A stretch of DNA of 64,000 nt. Source: Acidobacteriota bacterium (GTDB lineage: Bacteria; Acidobacteriota; Blastocatellia; Pyrinomonadales; Pyrinomonadaceae). Both the position numbers and the translations under genes were made by a program. Position 1 is the first letter of the stretch; each line of letters begins with the position of its first letter. Under the pieces are notes generated by a model. The model had not been told where the DNA came from. It did not search any database and saw nothing but the letters and a program-made list of their open reading frames with translations. Location of the stretch: NCBI GenBank assembly GCA_019639135.1, contig JAHBSL010000011.1, positions 1 to 64,000 of the forward strand. The letters are read 5' to 3'. This document shows, piece after piece, positions 1-7,854 of the stretch.

Positions 1-96
1 GTGTCGGAATGGTTCCGCGACGTCAATAAACCGCTCATTAACAGCTTTTTGTTGTAGATTTTGCCGGTTCGACCATTGCCTGCCCCGCATTAAACG

Positions 97-122
97 AAAA
101 AGGCCGCCTTTTCAGACAGCCT
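97..122 (-). terminator. Rho-independent terminator of the tRNA pair
   Basis: On the minus strand an 8-bp stem (AGGCTGTC pairing with GGCGGCCT, two G-U pairs) with loop TGAAAA is followed by five T residues. It lies 12 nt downstream of the tRNA-Asp 3' end and would end the tRNA-Val/tRNA-Asp transcript. Nothing coding is recognised in bases 1-96. Confidence 0.75.
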
Positions 123-134
123 CTTTCTTAAATG

Positions 135-211
135 TGGCGGAGCCGACGGGGCTCGAACCCGCGACCTCCAACGTGACAGGCTGGCGTTCTAACCAACTGA
201 ACTACGGCTCC
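135..211 (-). tRNA. tRNA-Asp (anticodon GTC)
   Basis: The minus strand folds as a full cloverleaf. The acceptor begins GGAGCCG and ends CGGCTCC-G-CCA with CCA encoded. The anticodon stem CCAGC/GTTGG encloses loop CTGTCAC, giving anticodon GTC (Asp), and the T-arm is GCGGGTTCGAGCCCCGT-like. It lies 34 nt downstream of tRNA-Val, in the same orientation and probably in the same transcript. Confidence 0.96.
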
Positions 212-245
212 GTTTTGATCCCGCGAAAGGGACCGTTTCCAAACT

Positions 246-321
246 TGGTGGGCACGAAGGGACTCGAACCCCTAACTTCCTCCTTGTAAGGGAGGCTGTC
301 TACCAATTGACGTACATGCCC
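246..321 (-). tRNA. tRNA-Val (anticodon TAC)
   Basis: On the minus strand the acceptor GGGCATG pairs with CGTGCCC (one G-U) and CCA is encoded. The anticodon stem CCTCC/GGAGG encloses loop CTTACAA, giving anticodon TAC (Val). The D-stem has only three good pairs (the 10-25 position is C-A). It is the first gene of the tRNA-Val/tRNA-Asp pair. A second valine isoacceptor, with anticodon CAC, lies near 38.4 kb. Confidence 0.95.
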
Positions 322-448
322 GGTCTTCCTGAGTGACGCTGCCCCAAAGGCACCGGCATTTTCAAAAAAGCTCGCCGATTTCCTGTGAAAAGGGCGAACC
401 TTGATGCTAGAAAAACTGCGCGTTCATGTCAAGCTCAGGCAGTGTCAA

Positions 449-1270
449 TTATTGGCCGACGACGATATCATCCCCGACGAACCTGATGCTTCCGGGCTCG
501 ACCTGCAAAACGGTCTGGATCAGCATTCCGGCGATCTGCTGGTAAGAAGCCAGCATTTCCCGATCGCCGGATTCCTTGGCCTGCATGTACCCGAGCAGCG
601 GAATACCGCTCATCGCGATCAGCGTGTCGTATATCTCTTCCTTTTCCCGGTCGGTCATTGCGGCAAGCTCGGGCGATTCTTCAAAGACCGCGCTCAAAGC
701 GTCCCAGAGCTTTTCGACCGCGGCGTCCGAGGGTTCCGCGTCATCGTTGTAAACGGTCACATTCGTGATGATGAAAAAGGTCAGTGCTGCGGGAATATTG
801 TTCTCCCGGCCCATCGCCTTCGCCTCTTGCTCAAATGCTGTTTTCGTCGTGTTAAAGATCAGCAGCAGCCCATCGCGCTCAGTCTTGTTGCTTGCTATCG
901 AATCGGCAAGCGTCTCAAATGTCGCCGAACCGCCCGAGGGCTTGAAGTTCGTGACGGGAACCGTACGGTTGGAAGCGGCCGTTCTGCCAGCAGGCGGCGC
1001 GGATGGACGGTTAGTCCGGTTTCGCGAGGCCGTCGAACGGCTCGATCTGGCCGTCCGCTCTTTGGCGGCAGCGGCTTTGAGTGCCGAGCCGAGCCCGCCG
1101 CGGAATTGCTTTGAAGCGGCCGAGCCGCCTTCCGCCGCCAGAGCCCGCTTGATTCCGCCGCCGGCCGCAGCCGCAGCCCCGCCTGCCGTTTGAGCCTCGG
1201 CACAAAGAGATCCAAGTCCCAAGGCCGCAAATACGGTTGCGGCAATCGCAGTTTTTTGTAGATTCGACAT
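449..1270 (-). CDS. Exported protein of unknown function, DUF6683-like (paralogue 2)
   Basis: The 273-aa protein begins with a signal peptide (MSNLQKTAIAATVFAALGLG, cleavage near CAEAQ). A low-complexity Ala/Gly/Ser/Arg stretch of about 110 residues follows, then a conserved helical C-terminal domain. That domain contains a TNVTVYNDD element and an MSGIPLLGYMQAKESGDRE element, which is nearly repeated in the gene upstream. I chose the ATG at 1270 because it starts the signal peptide and has GAGGG upstream. A GTG at 1321 that overlaps the upstream stop would add a non-signal extension. It lies 47 nt behind its paralogue and is probably cotranscribed with it. The DUF6683 assignment is from memory of the family. 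No function is known, and the protein is likely periplasmic or secreted. Confidence 0.8.
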   Translation of the reverse strand: MSNLQKTAIAATVFAALGLGSLCAEAQTAGGAAAAAGGGIKRALAAEGGSAASKQFRGGLGSALKAAAAKERTARSSRSTASRNRTNRPSAPPAGRTAASNRTVPVTNFKPSGGSATFETLADSIASNKTERDGLLLIFNTTKTAFEQEAKAMGRENNIPAALTFFIITNVTVYNDDAEPSDAAVEKLWDALSAVFEESPELAAMTDREKEEIYDTLIAMSGIPLLGYMQAKESGDREMLASYQQIAGMLIQTVLQVEPGSIRFVGDDIVVGQ

Positions 1271-1317
1271 CTGCTTCGGCCCTCTGGAATTATCGATAGA
1301 AGAAATAATACCAGAAA

Positions 1318-2172
1318 TCACCGGATCACGATCACACCGTTTTCGGTTCTCAGGTTCCGGGGATCGACCTTCAACACGAGTTCGATCAAGCCGCCGGCGA
1401 TCTTCTGATACGCCGCGAGTGTTTCCCGGTCGCCGCTCTCCTTGCCTTCCATATAGCCTGCGAGCAGGATACCGCTGAAGCCGATCATCAGGTCGTAAAA
1501 CCCCTGCTTTTGCTTATTCGTCATCGCGGCAAACTCCGGAACTTCGTCCATCGTTTGATTTAGCGTAAAAAAGAATGCCTGCGATGCTTCTTCGCTCGGC
1601 TCCTCGTCGTGATAAACCGTCATCGCCGTAACGGTAAAGAACGCAAGGCCGCCCGCGATATTGTTTGACCAGCCTCTCGGCCCGGCCTCTTTTTCAAATG
1701 CAGTCTTCGTAGCCTTGAAAATGGTCCGGATCAACTGTTTCTCCTCGGGCGTTTCACCAACCGCATCTGCAAGTGCGTTCACCGAGGCAGTGTTCGCCAC
1801 GGGCCGAAACTTCCCGACGTTCTTGAGCGGAGCGATAACCGGCCCTTCGGCCTTCGCTCCCGCACGCGCGCCCCCGCTCGCTGTGCCGCGGCCGGCCGCC
1901 GCTTCGCGTTCGGCTTTCTCGACCGCCGCCTTCCCCCATTTATTGATCATCGCCTGCCGCATGGTCAGCCGCTGCATGTTCATTTGGTTGAAGTTGTACA
2001 TGTTCTGCGTCGCCATCGCGAGGCCGTACGATCCGTAAACGTTCCCGTATCCTGTGTTGTATCCGCCGGTATTTGAGTTGTAGGTCTGGCCGAACGAAGC
2101 CGCCGCAAAAAGAGCACAAACTAGCGGTAAAACAATGATCGATGTAGTGAGTTTCCTGGTTGTTCTTGACAT
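1318..2172 (-). CDS. Exported protein of unknown function, DUF6683-like (paralogue 1)
   Basis: This 284-aa exported protein has a signal peptide (MSRTTRKLTTSIIVLPLVCALFAAASFGQ), then a Tyr/Asn/Gly-rich stretch (about residues 30-60), a charged linker, and a C-terminal helical domain. The C-terminal domain matches the downstream gene in order and motif: an FFTVTAMTVYHDEEPSE element, then MIGFSGILLAGYMEGKESGD. The two genes are clearly a tandem duplication whose N-terminal halves have diverged. I chose the ATG at 2172 over upstream in-frame starts because it begins the signal peptide. It is the first gene of a two-gene operon on the minus strand, and its function is unknown. Confidence 0.8.
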   Translation of the reverse strand: MSRTTRKLTTSIIVLPLVCALFAAASFGQTYNSNTGGYNTGYGNVYGSYGLAMATQNMYNFNQMNMQRLTMRQAMINKWGKAAVEKAEREAAAGRGTASGGARAGAKAEGPVIAPLKNVGKFRPVANTASVNALADAVGETPEEKQLIRTIFKATKTAFEKEAGPRGWSNNIAGGLAFFTVTAMTVYHDEEPSEEASQAFFFTLNQTMDEVPEFAAMTNKQKQGFYDLMIGFSGILLAGYMEGKESGDRETLAAYQKIAGGLIELVLKVDPRNLRTENGVIVIR

Positions 2173-2526
2173 ATGATCTATCTCTGTAGAGTGCCCGGCG
2201 CTCGCTCGGGCGTCATTTTGCCGACTAAAAGACCGCCCCAAATAATGGAGCGGCCATCCAAATAAAGTAGTTTCAAGTATCGGCGGACGAACGCATTCGG
2301 CGTCGGGATATCGCCCGGTATTCTGTTTTTGTTGTCACCGTCGTAATCCGCCGGTGAGCGGACCTCGTTGCCCGCCCCGAATGTCCGAATTTTGCCGTTT
2401 TCCCTGTCCCCAATGGATGACGCCCCCGAATCAATACGCGACAAAAGAAATGAAAACCGCTGATTTTGGCAATTCGATCCTCATTTTTCTTGATCGCCGG
2501 CAACGCTTCTATGCTAATTTGTTGAT
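2173..2526. other. Intergenic region between divergent genes, 354 bp
   Basis: This gap separates the divergently transcribed DUF6683-like operon and the ECF sigma factor gene. It must hold both promoters, but I could not pick convincing -35/-10 pairs. The only recognisable content is a minus-strand relic of an FG-GAP/VCBS-type repeat protein (see 2271-2405). Confidence 0.6.
2271..2405 (-). pseudogene. Relic of an FG-GAP/VCBS repeat protein
   Basis: The minus-strand frame reads RENGKIRTFGAGNEVRSPADY, then DGDNKNRIPGDIPTPNAFVR. PADYDGD and GDIPTPNAFVR are the hallmark pieces of secreted FG-GAP/VCBS proteins common in Acidobacteria, whose repeats read like ADYDGDGKTDIAVFRP. The piece between the two motifs is missing, there is no proper start or signal peptide, and the frame runs past the usual C-terminus. 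I infer a decayed C-terminal fragment of a large repeat protein. Confidence 0.45.
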
Positions 2527-3081
2527 ATGCCTACCGACGTCACGTTGCTGCTCGATGAGCTGAATCAAAATCGAGGCGATCGGGAAACGCTCGATCAGCT
2601 AATGCCGCTCGTTTATGGCGAACTGCGAAGGCTTGCCGCCAGCTTTTTGCGGCGCGAACACGCTGTCTCGATCCAAACGACCGAGCTCGTCCACGAGGCC
2701 TATTTCAAGCTGACCAAGCAGCGGTCTGTGGACTGGAACAATAAGGGGCAGTTCTTCGCTATTGCAGCACAGGCGATGCGCCGGATCCTTATCGATGCCG
2801 CCCGGAGCCGAAAGTCGAAAAGGCGCGACGGCATCCGACTCTCACTCGACGAAGCTCCGACCGTCTCCTACGAAAACGAAGCTGGCTTGCTTGAGCTTAA
2901 CGACGCACTTGAGAGGCTCGCCGAGTTCGATCCGCGGCAGGCAAAGATCGTCGAGCTGCGATATTTCGGCGGGCTTTCCATCGATGAGATAGCCGCCGTC
3001 CTTGAAGTTTCTCCGGCCACTGTTCGCCGAGATTGGACGATAGCAAAGGCCTGGCTTTACAGCCGGCTCAGCACTAAATGA
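2527..3081 (+). CDS. ECF-family RNA polymerase sigma factor
   Basis: This is a 184-aa extracytoplasmic-function sigma factor of the Planctomycetes/Acidobacteria type (Sigma70_ECF, PF07638-like). Region 2 spans about residues 20-90, with the typical TTELVHEAYFKL and GQFFAIAAQAMRRILIDAAR blocks. Region 4 spans about residues 125-180, with the helix-turn-helix GLSIDEIAAVLEVSPATVRRDW. It would direct RNA polymerase to a dedicated set of promoters. The gene lies 40 nt upstream of a large Ser/Thr kinase on the same strand. In this family such pairing is usual and suggests control by phosphorylation rather than by a classical anti-sigma factor. No anti-sigma gene is adjacent. Confidence 0.92.
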   Translation: MPTDVTLLLDELNQNRGDRETLDQLMPLVYGELRRLAASFLRREHAVSIQTTELVHEAYFKLTKQRSVDWNNKGQFFAIAAQAMRRILIDAARSRKSKRRDGIRLSLDEAPTVSYENEAGLLELNDALERLAEFDPRQAKIVELRYFGGLSIDEIAAVLEVSPATVRRDWTIAKAWLYSRLSTK

Positions 3082-3121
3082 GCACTCCGGTCCGATTTCC
3101 TCGCGTTGTCTTTCAGAGCAT

Positions 3122-5743
3122 ATGGATATCAAGACCTGGGATCGAATAAAGGAACTCTTCACGCAGGCGATCGGACTCCCCGAATCCGATCGCGAGAGCT
3201 TTCTTGCCAATATCCCCGAAGCGGACATTCGCGACGAACTCGAGCGAATGCTCGAAGCTCACTTCCGTTCGTCTGATTTCATCGAGAAACCCGCCATGGT
3301 CGAACACGGTTTCGTAGAGAGCGGCTCAGATGCGGGCGTTGATGATGTCCGCATCGGCTCGACGATAGATGAATACACAGTCATCGAGAAGATCGGTTCC
3401 GGAGGTATGGGCAGTGTTTATCTCGCCGAGTATTCCGGTGAGGGATTTACAAAACGCGTCGCGCTAAAGCTGATCAAACGTGGAATGGACACCGACCTGG
3501 TAATGAAGCGGTTCCTGATGGAGCGGCAGATACTCGGGCGGCTCGAACACCCGAACATCGCGACGATGCTCGACGGCGGCTCTACGACCGAAGGTTTACC
3601 GTATTTCGTTTTGGAATACGTGGACGGCGTCTCTATCAAAACATTTTGCGAATCGAACCGTCTGAGCACGCGAAAGCGCTTGGAGCTTTTCGTGAAGGTG
3701 TGCTCGGCCGTTTCTTACGCACATCAAAACCTCGTCGTCCATCGCGACTTGAAACCGTCGAACATTCTCATCAATAAGGGTGGCGAGCCAAAGCTGCTCG
3801 ATTTCGGCATCTCCAAGCTCCTCAGCCCCGATTGGGACGCGACCACGACCGAAGCGACCGCGACGCAGTTCAGGGTCCTCACGCCTGAATACGCCTCGCC
3901 CGAGCAATTCCGCGGCGAGATGACGACGACCGGTACGGACGTCTATAGCCTCGGCATCGTTTTGTATGAGCTGCTCACTGGTCGACGCCCGTTTCAATTT
4001 GGGGGGATGAGTTCGTCCGAGATCGCCGAAGTTCTACTCTCGGAGGATCCTGTCAAGCCTTCGACTGCCGCGTTGAACCCGTATCGGGCATCGACCGTCC
4101 CGAATTTTTCAGAGCCCGCAAACGACGTCGACGATTTCGGAATGGCTTCCGTGACTGCCGATTCGCGATCATTAAAGGGCGACCTTGACAATATCGTGCT
4201 AAAAGCGATCCGCCGCGAGCCTGAGCGGCGGTACGCGTCGGTGCAGGAAATGGCCGACGACATTCAGCGTCACCTCGACGGGCTGCCGGTGACAGCCACC
4301 GCCGACACCTTTACGTATCGCGCCGGGAAGTTCATATCGCGGCATCGCCCGGCGTTCTTCACCGCAGTGTTGGTATCGGTTTTGCTCGTCGCCTCGGCCT
4401 CGATCGCGATCTGGCAGGCCTTTCGGGCGAACGAGCAGCGGGCCGCCGCCGAGGAAAGATTCAACGATGTGCGCACTCTCGCTAATTCGCTCATCTTCGA
4501 TCTTCACGATTCGATCAAGGACCTCCCCGGCTCCACCCCGGCGAGAAAAATTTTGGTGGCGAGGGCTCTTGAGTATCTCGACAAACTCGCCAAACAGGAG
4601 GCAAACGATATGTCGCTGCAAACGGAACTCGCCGCGGGCTACGAAAAGATCGCGGACGTTCAGGGCAACCCGCTCGGATCGAACCTCGGCGAAATAGACG
4701 GAGCGATCGAAAGCTACGGAAAGGCTTTGAACATACGCCAGACGCTTTTCGAAAAAGGCACGCCCGACGATAGATACGCGACCGCGATGCTGCACAGCAA
4801 GCTGTTCCGCATCATGCAGGTGCGCGGGCAGATGGATGAGGCCGAATCGCATTGCCGTCAGGCCGCGAACATACTCGAAAAACTTTCCGTCGCCGCCGAC
4901 GACGCAACAGACGACGCAACAGCTGTGCTCTACCGCATTACCGCCGCCCGCTTTTATCAGGAGCTCGGCGACGTTCTCGTCACAAAAACCGACGGCGACG
5001 TTGAGCAGGCCTTGGAAAATTACCGCAAAAGCATTTCGCTGAGCGAGTCGATCCCAACATCGCCCGTACTCGATGAGATCGGTGCCGACGGCCTGAGTCT
5101 GCGGGAAAAAATTTTGAGTGTGAAACAGTTGGTGTATCGCCGCCTCGGCCAACGTTTCGAACTTCGGCAGCAAAACGACGAAGCATTAAGCGCGTATCGC
5201 CGAGCCCTGGAAGAAAGCGAAAAACTCCTCGCGGCCGGAAACCCAAGAAAACCTTCGGCGGAGATCGTTCTTGCGATATCGCTCGGCAATCTCGGCCGGC
5301 TGGAGGCGGTCACCGGCGATCCTCGCGGAGGAATGGAAAAGGTCGATCGTGCGATCGCGATCTCTGAAAGATCGCTTGCCGCGGACGAAAAAAATTACCT
5401 TGCCGCAAGCGAACTTGCATTGGCTTACTGGAATGCGGGAAGTATCTTCCTTATTCAAAACGAACCGGGCAGATCGCTCGCCAGTCTTCAGAAAGCCCTC
5501 GACATTCAAAAGCGTCTGCTAGAGAACAATCCAAACGACCTCTACAACCTTGGCAACCTCGCGGAAACCTACGCTTCAATGGGATCTGCGACCGAGAAAG
5601 CTGACGGTGCCGAGGCACGGAAGTGGTATCAGCTAAGCTACGAGATCTGGAAACAAATGAAGGACCGCAACGTTCTCGCGGGCTACTATGCTCACAAGCC
5701 GGGCGAGCTTGAGCAGTCCTTGGCCCGTGTATCTTCTAGGTAA
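3122..5743 (+). CDS. Membrane Ser/Thr protein kinase with C-terminal TPR region
   Basis: The 873-aa protein has an N-terminal helical segment (residues 1-75, typical of acidobacterial kinases of this class), then a Pkn2-type kinase domain (about 85-395). All catalytic elements are visible: the Gly-loop IGSGGMGSVY (91-100), Lys116 in VALK, HRDLKPSN (207-214) and DFG (227-229). One transmembrane helix (about 405-428) leads to a large extracytoplasmic or solvent-exposed region with tetratricopeptide-like helical pairs (about 440-860). It probably phosphorylates target proteins in response to a signal sensed by the TPR half. Being 40 nt downstream of the ECF sigma gene, its likely partner is that sigma factor or its regulon. 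The downstream convergent gene is only 12 nt away. Confidence 0.93.
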   Translation: MDIKTWDRIKELFTQAIGLPESDRESFLANIPEADIRDELERMLEAHFRSSDFIEKPAMVEHGFVESGSDAGVDDVRIGSTIDEYTVIEKIGSGGMGSVYLAEYSGEGFTKRVALKLIKRGMDTDLVMKRFLMERQILGRLEHPNIATMLDGGSTTEGLPYFVLEYVDGVSIKTFCESNRLSTRKRLELFVKVCSAVSYAHQNLVVHRDLKPSNILINKGGEPKLLDFGISKLLSPDWDATTTEATATQFRVLTPEYASPEQFRGEMTTTGTDVYSLGIVLYELLTGRRPFQFGGMSSSEIAEVLLSEDPVKPSTAALNPYRASTVPNFSEPANDVDDFGMASVTADSRSLKGDLDNIVLKAIRREPERRYASVQEMADDIQRHLDGLPVTATADTFTYRAGKFISRHRPAFFTAVLVSVLLVASASIAIWQAFRANEQRAAAEERFNDVRTLANSLIFDLHDSIKDLPGSTPARKILVARALEYLDKLAKQEANDMSLQTELAAGYEKIADVQGNPLGSNLGEIDGAIESYGKALNIRQTLFEKGTPDDRYATAMLHSKLFRIMQVRGQMDEAESHCRQAANILEKLSVAADDATDDATAVLYRITAARFYQELGDVLVTKTDGDVEQALENYRKSISLSESIPTSPVLDEIGADGLSLREKILSVKQLVYRRLGQRFELRQQNDEALSAYRRALEESEKLLAAGNPRKPSAEIVLAISLGNLGRLEAVTGDPRGGMEKVDRAIAISERSLAADEKNYLAASELALAYWNAGSIFLIQNEPGRSLASLQKALDIQKRLLENNPNDLYNLGNLAETYASMGSATEKADGAEARKWYQLSYEIWKQMKDRNVLAGYYAHKPGELEQSLARVSSR

Positions 5744-5755
5744 GGGCGACTTGTA

Positions 5756-6634
5756 TCACGCTTTTCGCTCAAGCAAGAACCCAGCTATCTGCATCAGTGT
5801 TGATGTATCGGCCTTCACTTCCAAAAGACTCGCGATGGCTTCTTCATAAATCTGCCTCGCAAAATTTCTCGTACCCTCCACACCCATACTGCTCGGGTAC
5901 GTCGCTTTTTCCGATTCCGCATCTTTGCCCGCCGTTTTGCCCAGGTCGGCCGTCGTCTGCGTCACGTCGAGAAGGTCGTCAGTAACCTGAAAAAGCAACC
6001 CGATCTTTTCGCCGAACCTTGAGAGTCCTGCGAACTCGGTTGCCTCAGCTTCCGAGATGATCGCTCCTGCCTCTGTCGAAAAGGCTATTAGTGATCCGGT
6101 TTTGTTGATATGAATGTTCTCGATCTCCCCGATCGTCAGCTCCCGGCCCTCGGCCTCAAGATCGAGTTGCTGCCCGACGACCATGCACGCCGCCGCCTGC
6201 CCAAGCCCCGAGATTAGCCTGATCTTCGTCTCCGGCGAGTTATGCTTATCTTCGGCAATGGTCTGAAATGCAAGAGCCTGCAGAGCATCGCCGGCCAGAA
6301 TTGCCGTTGCTTCGCCGTATTTCTTGTGGCAGGTCTCGCGGCCGCGGCGAAGGTCGTCGTCGTCCATCGAAGGCAGGTCGTCGTGGATCAGGGAATAGGT
6401 GTGGATCATCTCGACCGCCGCCGCTGTCCGCATCACCTTTTCGTCCGCCACGCCGAATGCCCGCCCGGCGGCGAGCATAAGCGCCGGACGCAATCGCTTT
6501 CCGCCCGCGAAAAGGCTCCAGCGGATCGCATCGCGAAGCTGCTGCGGCGGCCGCCCGTGGGCGGGTATCAGCCGGTCGAGCTCGGCATTAACGAGCCCCG
6601 CGGCCTCCTCAAGAAACTGGTTGATATCGCTCAT
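5756..6634 (-). CDS. ispA: Farnesyl diphosphate synthase (polyprenyl synthetase)
   Basis: The 292-aa cytosolic enzyme condenses isopentenyl diphosphate with allylic diphosphates, making farnesyl diphosphate for quinone, carotenoid or undecaprenyl-lipid synthesis. The first Asp-rich motif with its neighbours (HDDLPSMDDDDLRRGR, about residues 85-100) and the second Asp-rich motif (FQVTDDLLD, about residues 220) are intact. GGKRLRPAL lies near residue 45. Length and motif order match bacterial IspA, although a geranylgeranyl synthase cannot be excluded by eye. No dxs or xseB gene is adjacent, unlike in many proteobacteria. It is divergent from the flavin reductase gene. Confidence 0.9.
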   Translation of the reverse strand: MSDINQFLEEAAGLVNAELDRLIPAHGRPPQQLRDAIRWSLFAGGKRLRPALMLAAGRAFGVADEKVMRTAAAVEMIHTYSLIHDDLPSMDDDDLRRGRETCHKKYGEATAILAGDALQALAFQTIAEDKHNSPETKIRLISGLGQAAACMVVGQQLDLEAEGRELTIGEIENIHINKTGSLIAFSTEAGAIISEAEATEFAGLSRFGEKIGLLFQVTDDLLDVTQTTADLGKTAGKDAESEKATYPSSMGVEGTRNFARQIYEEAIASLLEVKADTSTLMQIAGFLLERKA

Positions 6635-6722
6635 CCGAAAGCCGATTATCGGCTAACCGACGGGCAAATTCAAAAGCCTCCCGCCTTTGCTCTCCGCTTT
6701 TCGATACGCTAGATTTTTCTCA

Positions 6723-7202
6723 ATGGCAGTTTCCAGTGAAGAATTCCGCGCCGCTCTCTCCCGCTTTGCGAGCGGCGTTACGGTCGTCACCTCCGTTGAC
6801 GGCGAGGGCCGGCGGCATGGCATTACGGTCTCGGCCTTTTGTTCGGTCTCGCTTGAACCGCCGCTCGTGCTCGTCTGCATCGAAAAGCTCGCCGGCAGCC
6901 ATGCCTCGCTGGCGGAGTCCGGCCGATTTTCGGTCAATCTTCTCGCCAGCGGCCAGCAATGGATCTCCGAGCGGTTCGCCTCGCTCGAATCGGACAAGTT
7001 TCGGGACGTGCCGACGGCCCCGGGCCTCACAGGACTCCCGCTGATCGTGGGCAGCCTTGCCTCGCTTGAGTGCGAAGTTCGGCAGGCGGTCGATGCCGGT
7101 GATCATTCCGTTTTCATCGGAGAGGTTATGTCCGCCCGCGGCAATGGCGGCGACCCTCTTCTATATTTCCTCGGCGACTATCGCTCGCTCGATCTCGGCT
7201 AA
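6723..7202 (+). CDS. Flavin reductase family protein
   Basis: This 159-aa protein of the FMN-binding split-barrel flavin reductase family uses NAD(P)H to reduce FMN or FAD, often for a partner monooxygenase. The family signature is clear at the N-terminus: FRAALSRFASGVTVVTS, then HGITVSAFCSVSLEPPLVLV, where FMN is bound. NLLASGQQWISERFA follows, with a C-terminal CEVRQAVDAGDHSVFIGEV strand pair. The ATG at 6723 places the usual family N-terminus correctly, and the longer reading from 6687 adds unrelated residues. No monooxygenase partner is present nearby. The next gene starts 1 nt after its stop, so the two are probably cotranscribed. Confidence 0.88.
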   Translation: MAVSSEEFRAALSRFASGVTVVTSVDGEGRRHGITVSAFCSVSLEPPLVLVCIEKLAGSHASLAESGRFSVNLLASGQQWISERFASLESDKFRDVPTAPGLTGLPLIVGSLASLECEVRQAVDAGDHSVFIGEVMSARGNGGDPLLYFLGDYRSLDLG

Positions 7203-7203
7203 G

Positions 7204-7695
7204 ATGCCCATCGTTCTACATACCGATCCGGGCTGCGGCCCGCATGAACGCCGCTGGCGCGATAAATGCGTCGATGCCGGACTCAGCGATACTTGGCTCG
7301 AACGCCTCAACGCCCTCGTCGTGTTCGACCTGATCAGCATCTGCGAAGGACATCCGGATGATCCCGAGTTCGAGCACCGCCGAACGCCGCACATCAATCT
7401 CCGCGTCAAAGAAGTCCACGCCGAAACCATCGCCGGACTTTGGAACTCCGAGCGTGCCACGCTTGCCGCCCTGCTCGACGAATCCTTTCATGCACGTCCG
7501 CTCTCGGTCGTCTGTGAGGTCCGCAGCGGCCGCGAGGTTCGGCATGGTTCGGCCACCGGGTACACGCTCTGCCTGCTAAAGATCAAACCCGGCCCCGCAA
7601 CGCTAGGTTCGGTTCCGCCCGAAAAGGCGCAATGGTTTGAGCAAACCATCGCCGCCATCGAAACCCTAGACAATAGTTTGGAGTACCGGCTTTAG
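7204..7695 (+). CDS. Conserved hypothetical protein
   Basis: The 163-aa soluble protein has no signal peptide or membrane segment and belongs to no family I recognise. It starts MPIVLHTDPGCGPHERRWRD. It has conserved-looking His, Cys and Glu residues (ISICEGHPDDPEFEHRRTPH, about residues 45-65) that could bind a metal, but that is speculation. The ATG at 7204 is chosen because it follows the flavin reductase stop by 1 nt, a typical coupled arrangement. An in-frame start at 7057 would overlap that gene by 146 nt. Its last codons lie in a CCGGCT/AGCCGG palindrome. Confidence 0.75.
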   Translation: MPIVLHTDPGCGPHERRWRDKCVDAGLSDTWLERLNALVVFDLISICEGHPDDPEFEHRRTPHINLRVKEVHAETIAGLWNSERATLAALLDESFHARPLSVVCEVRSGREVRHGSATGYTLCLLKIKPGPATLGSVPPEKAQWFEQTIAAIETLDNSLEYRL

Positions 7696-7846
7696 CCGGC
7701 CGAAGATTGCGTTGCAAAGTTGCTGAGTTAGAGAGTTACAGAGTTTCGGAGACCGAAATCTGAATACCGACAACTGCTCCGAGCTATAGTCGGAGCATGT
7801 CTATGTTGGAGAGTTACCGAGTCTCGGAATCTGACAACTGATAACC
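7686..7846. repeat. REP-like palindromes and imperfect direct repeats
   Basis: The gap between convergent genes contains two palindromes. CCGGCTTTAGCCGG (7686-7699) overlaps the upstream stop codon. TGCTCCGA and TCGGAGCA (7775-7797) form an 8-bp stem with a 7-nt loop. The second palindrome sits between two imperfect copies of a block beginning GAGAGTTAC(A/C)GAGT(T/C)TCGGA and ending GACAACTG (about 7731-7775 and 7809-7839). No T-tract follows the hairpins, so they look like dispersed REP-type elements rather than standard terminators. Confidence 0.6.
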
Positions 7847-7854
7847 TACAACTG

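Noticed and set aside
246..321. Integration site beside tRNA-Val/tRNA-Asp
   Set aside because: No integrase gene and no direct repeat of the tRNA 3' end was found downstream.
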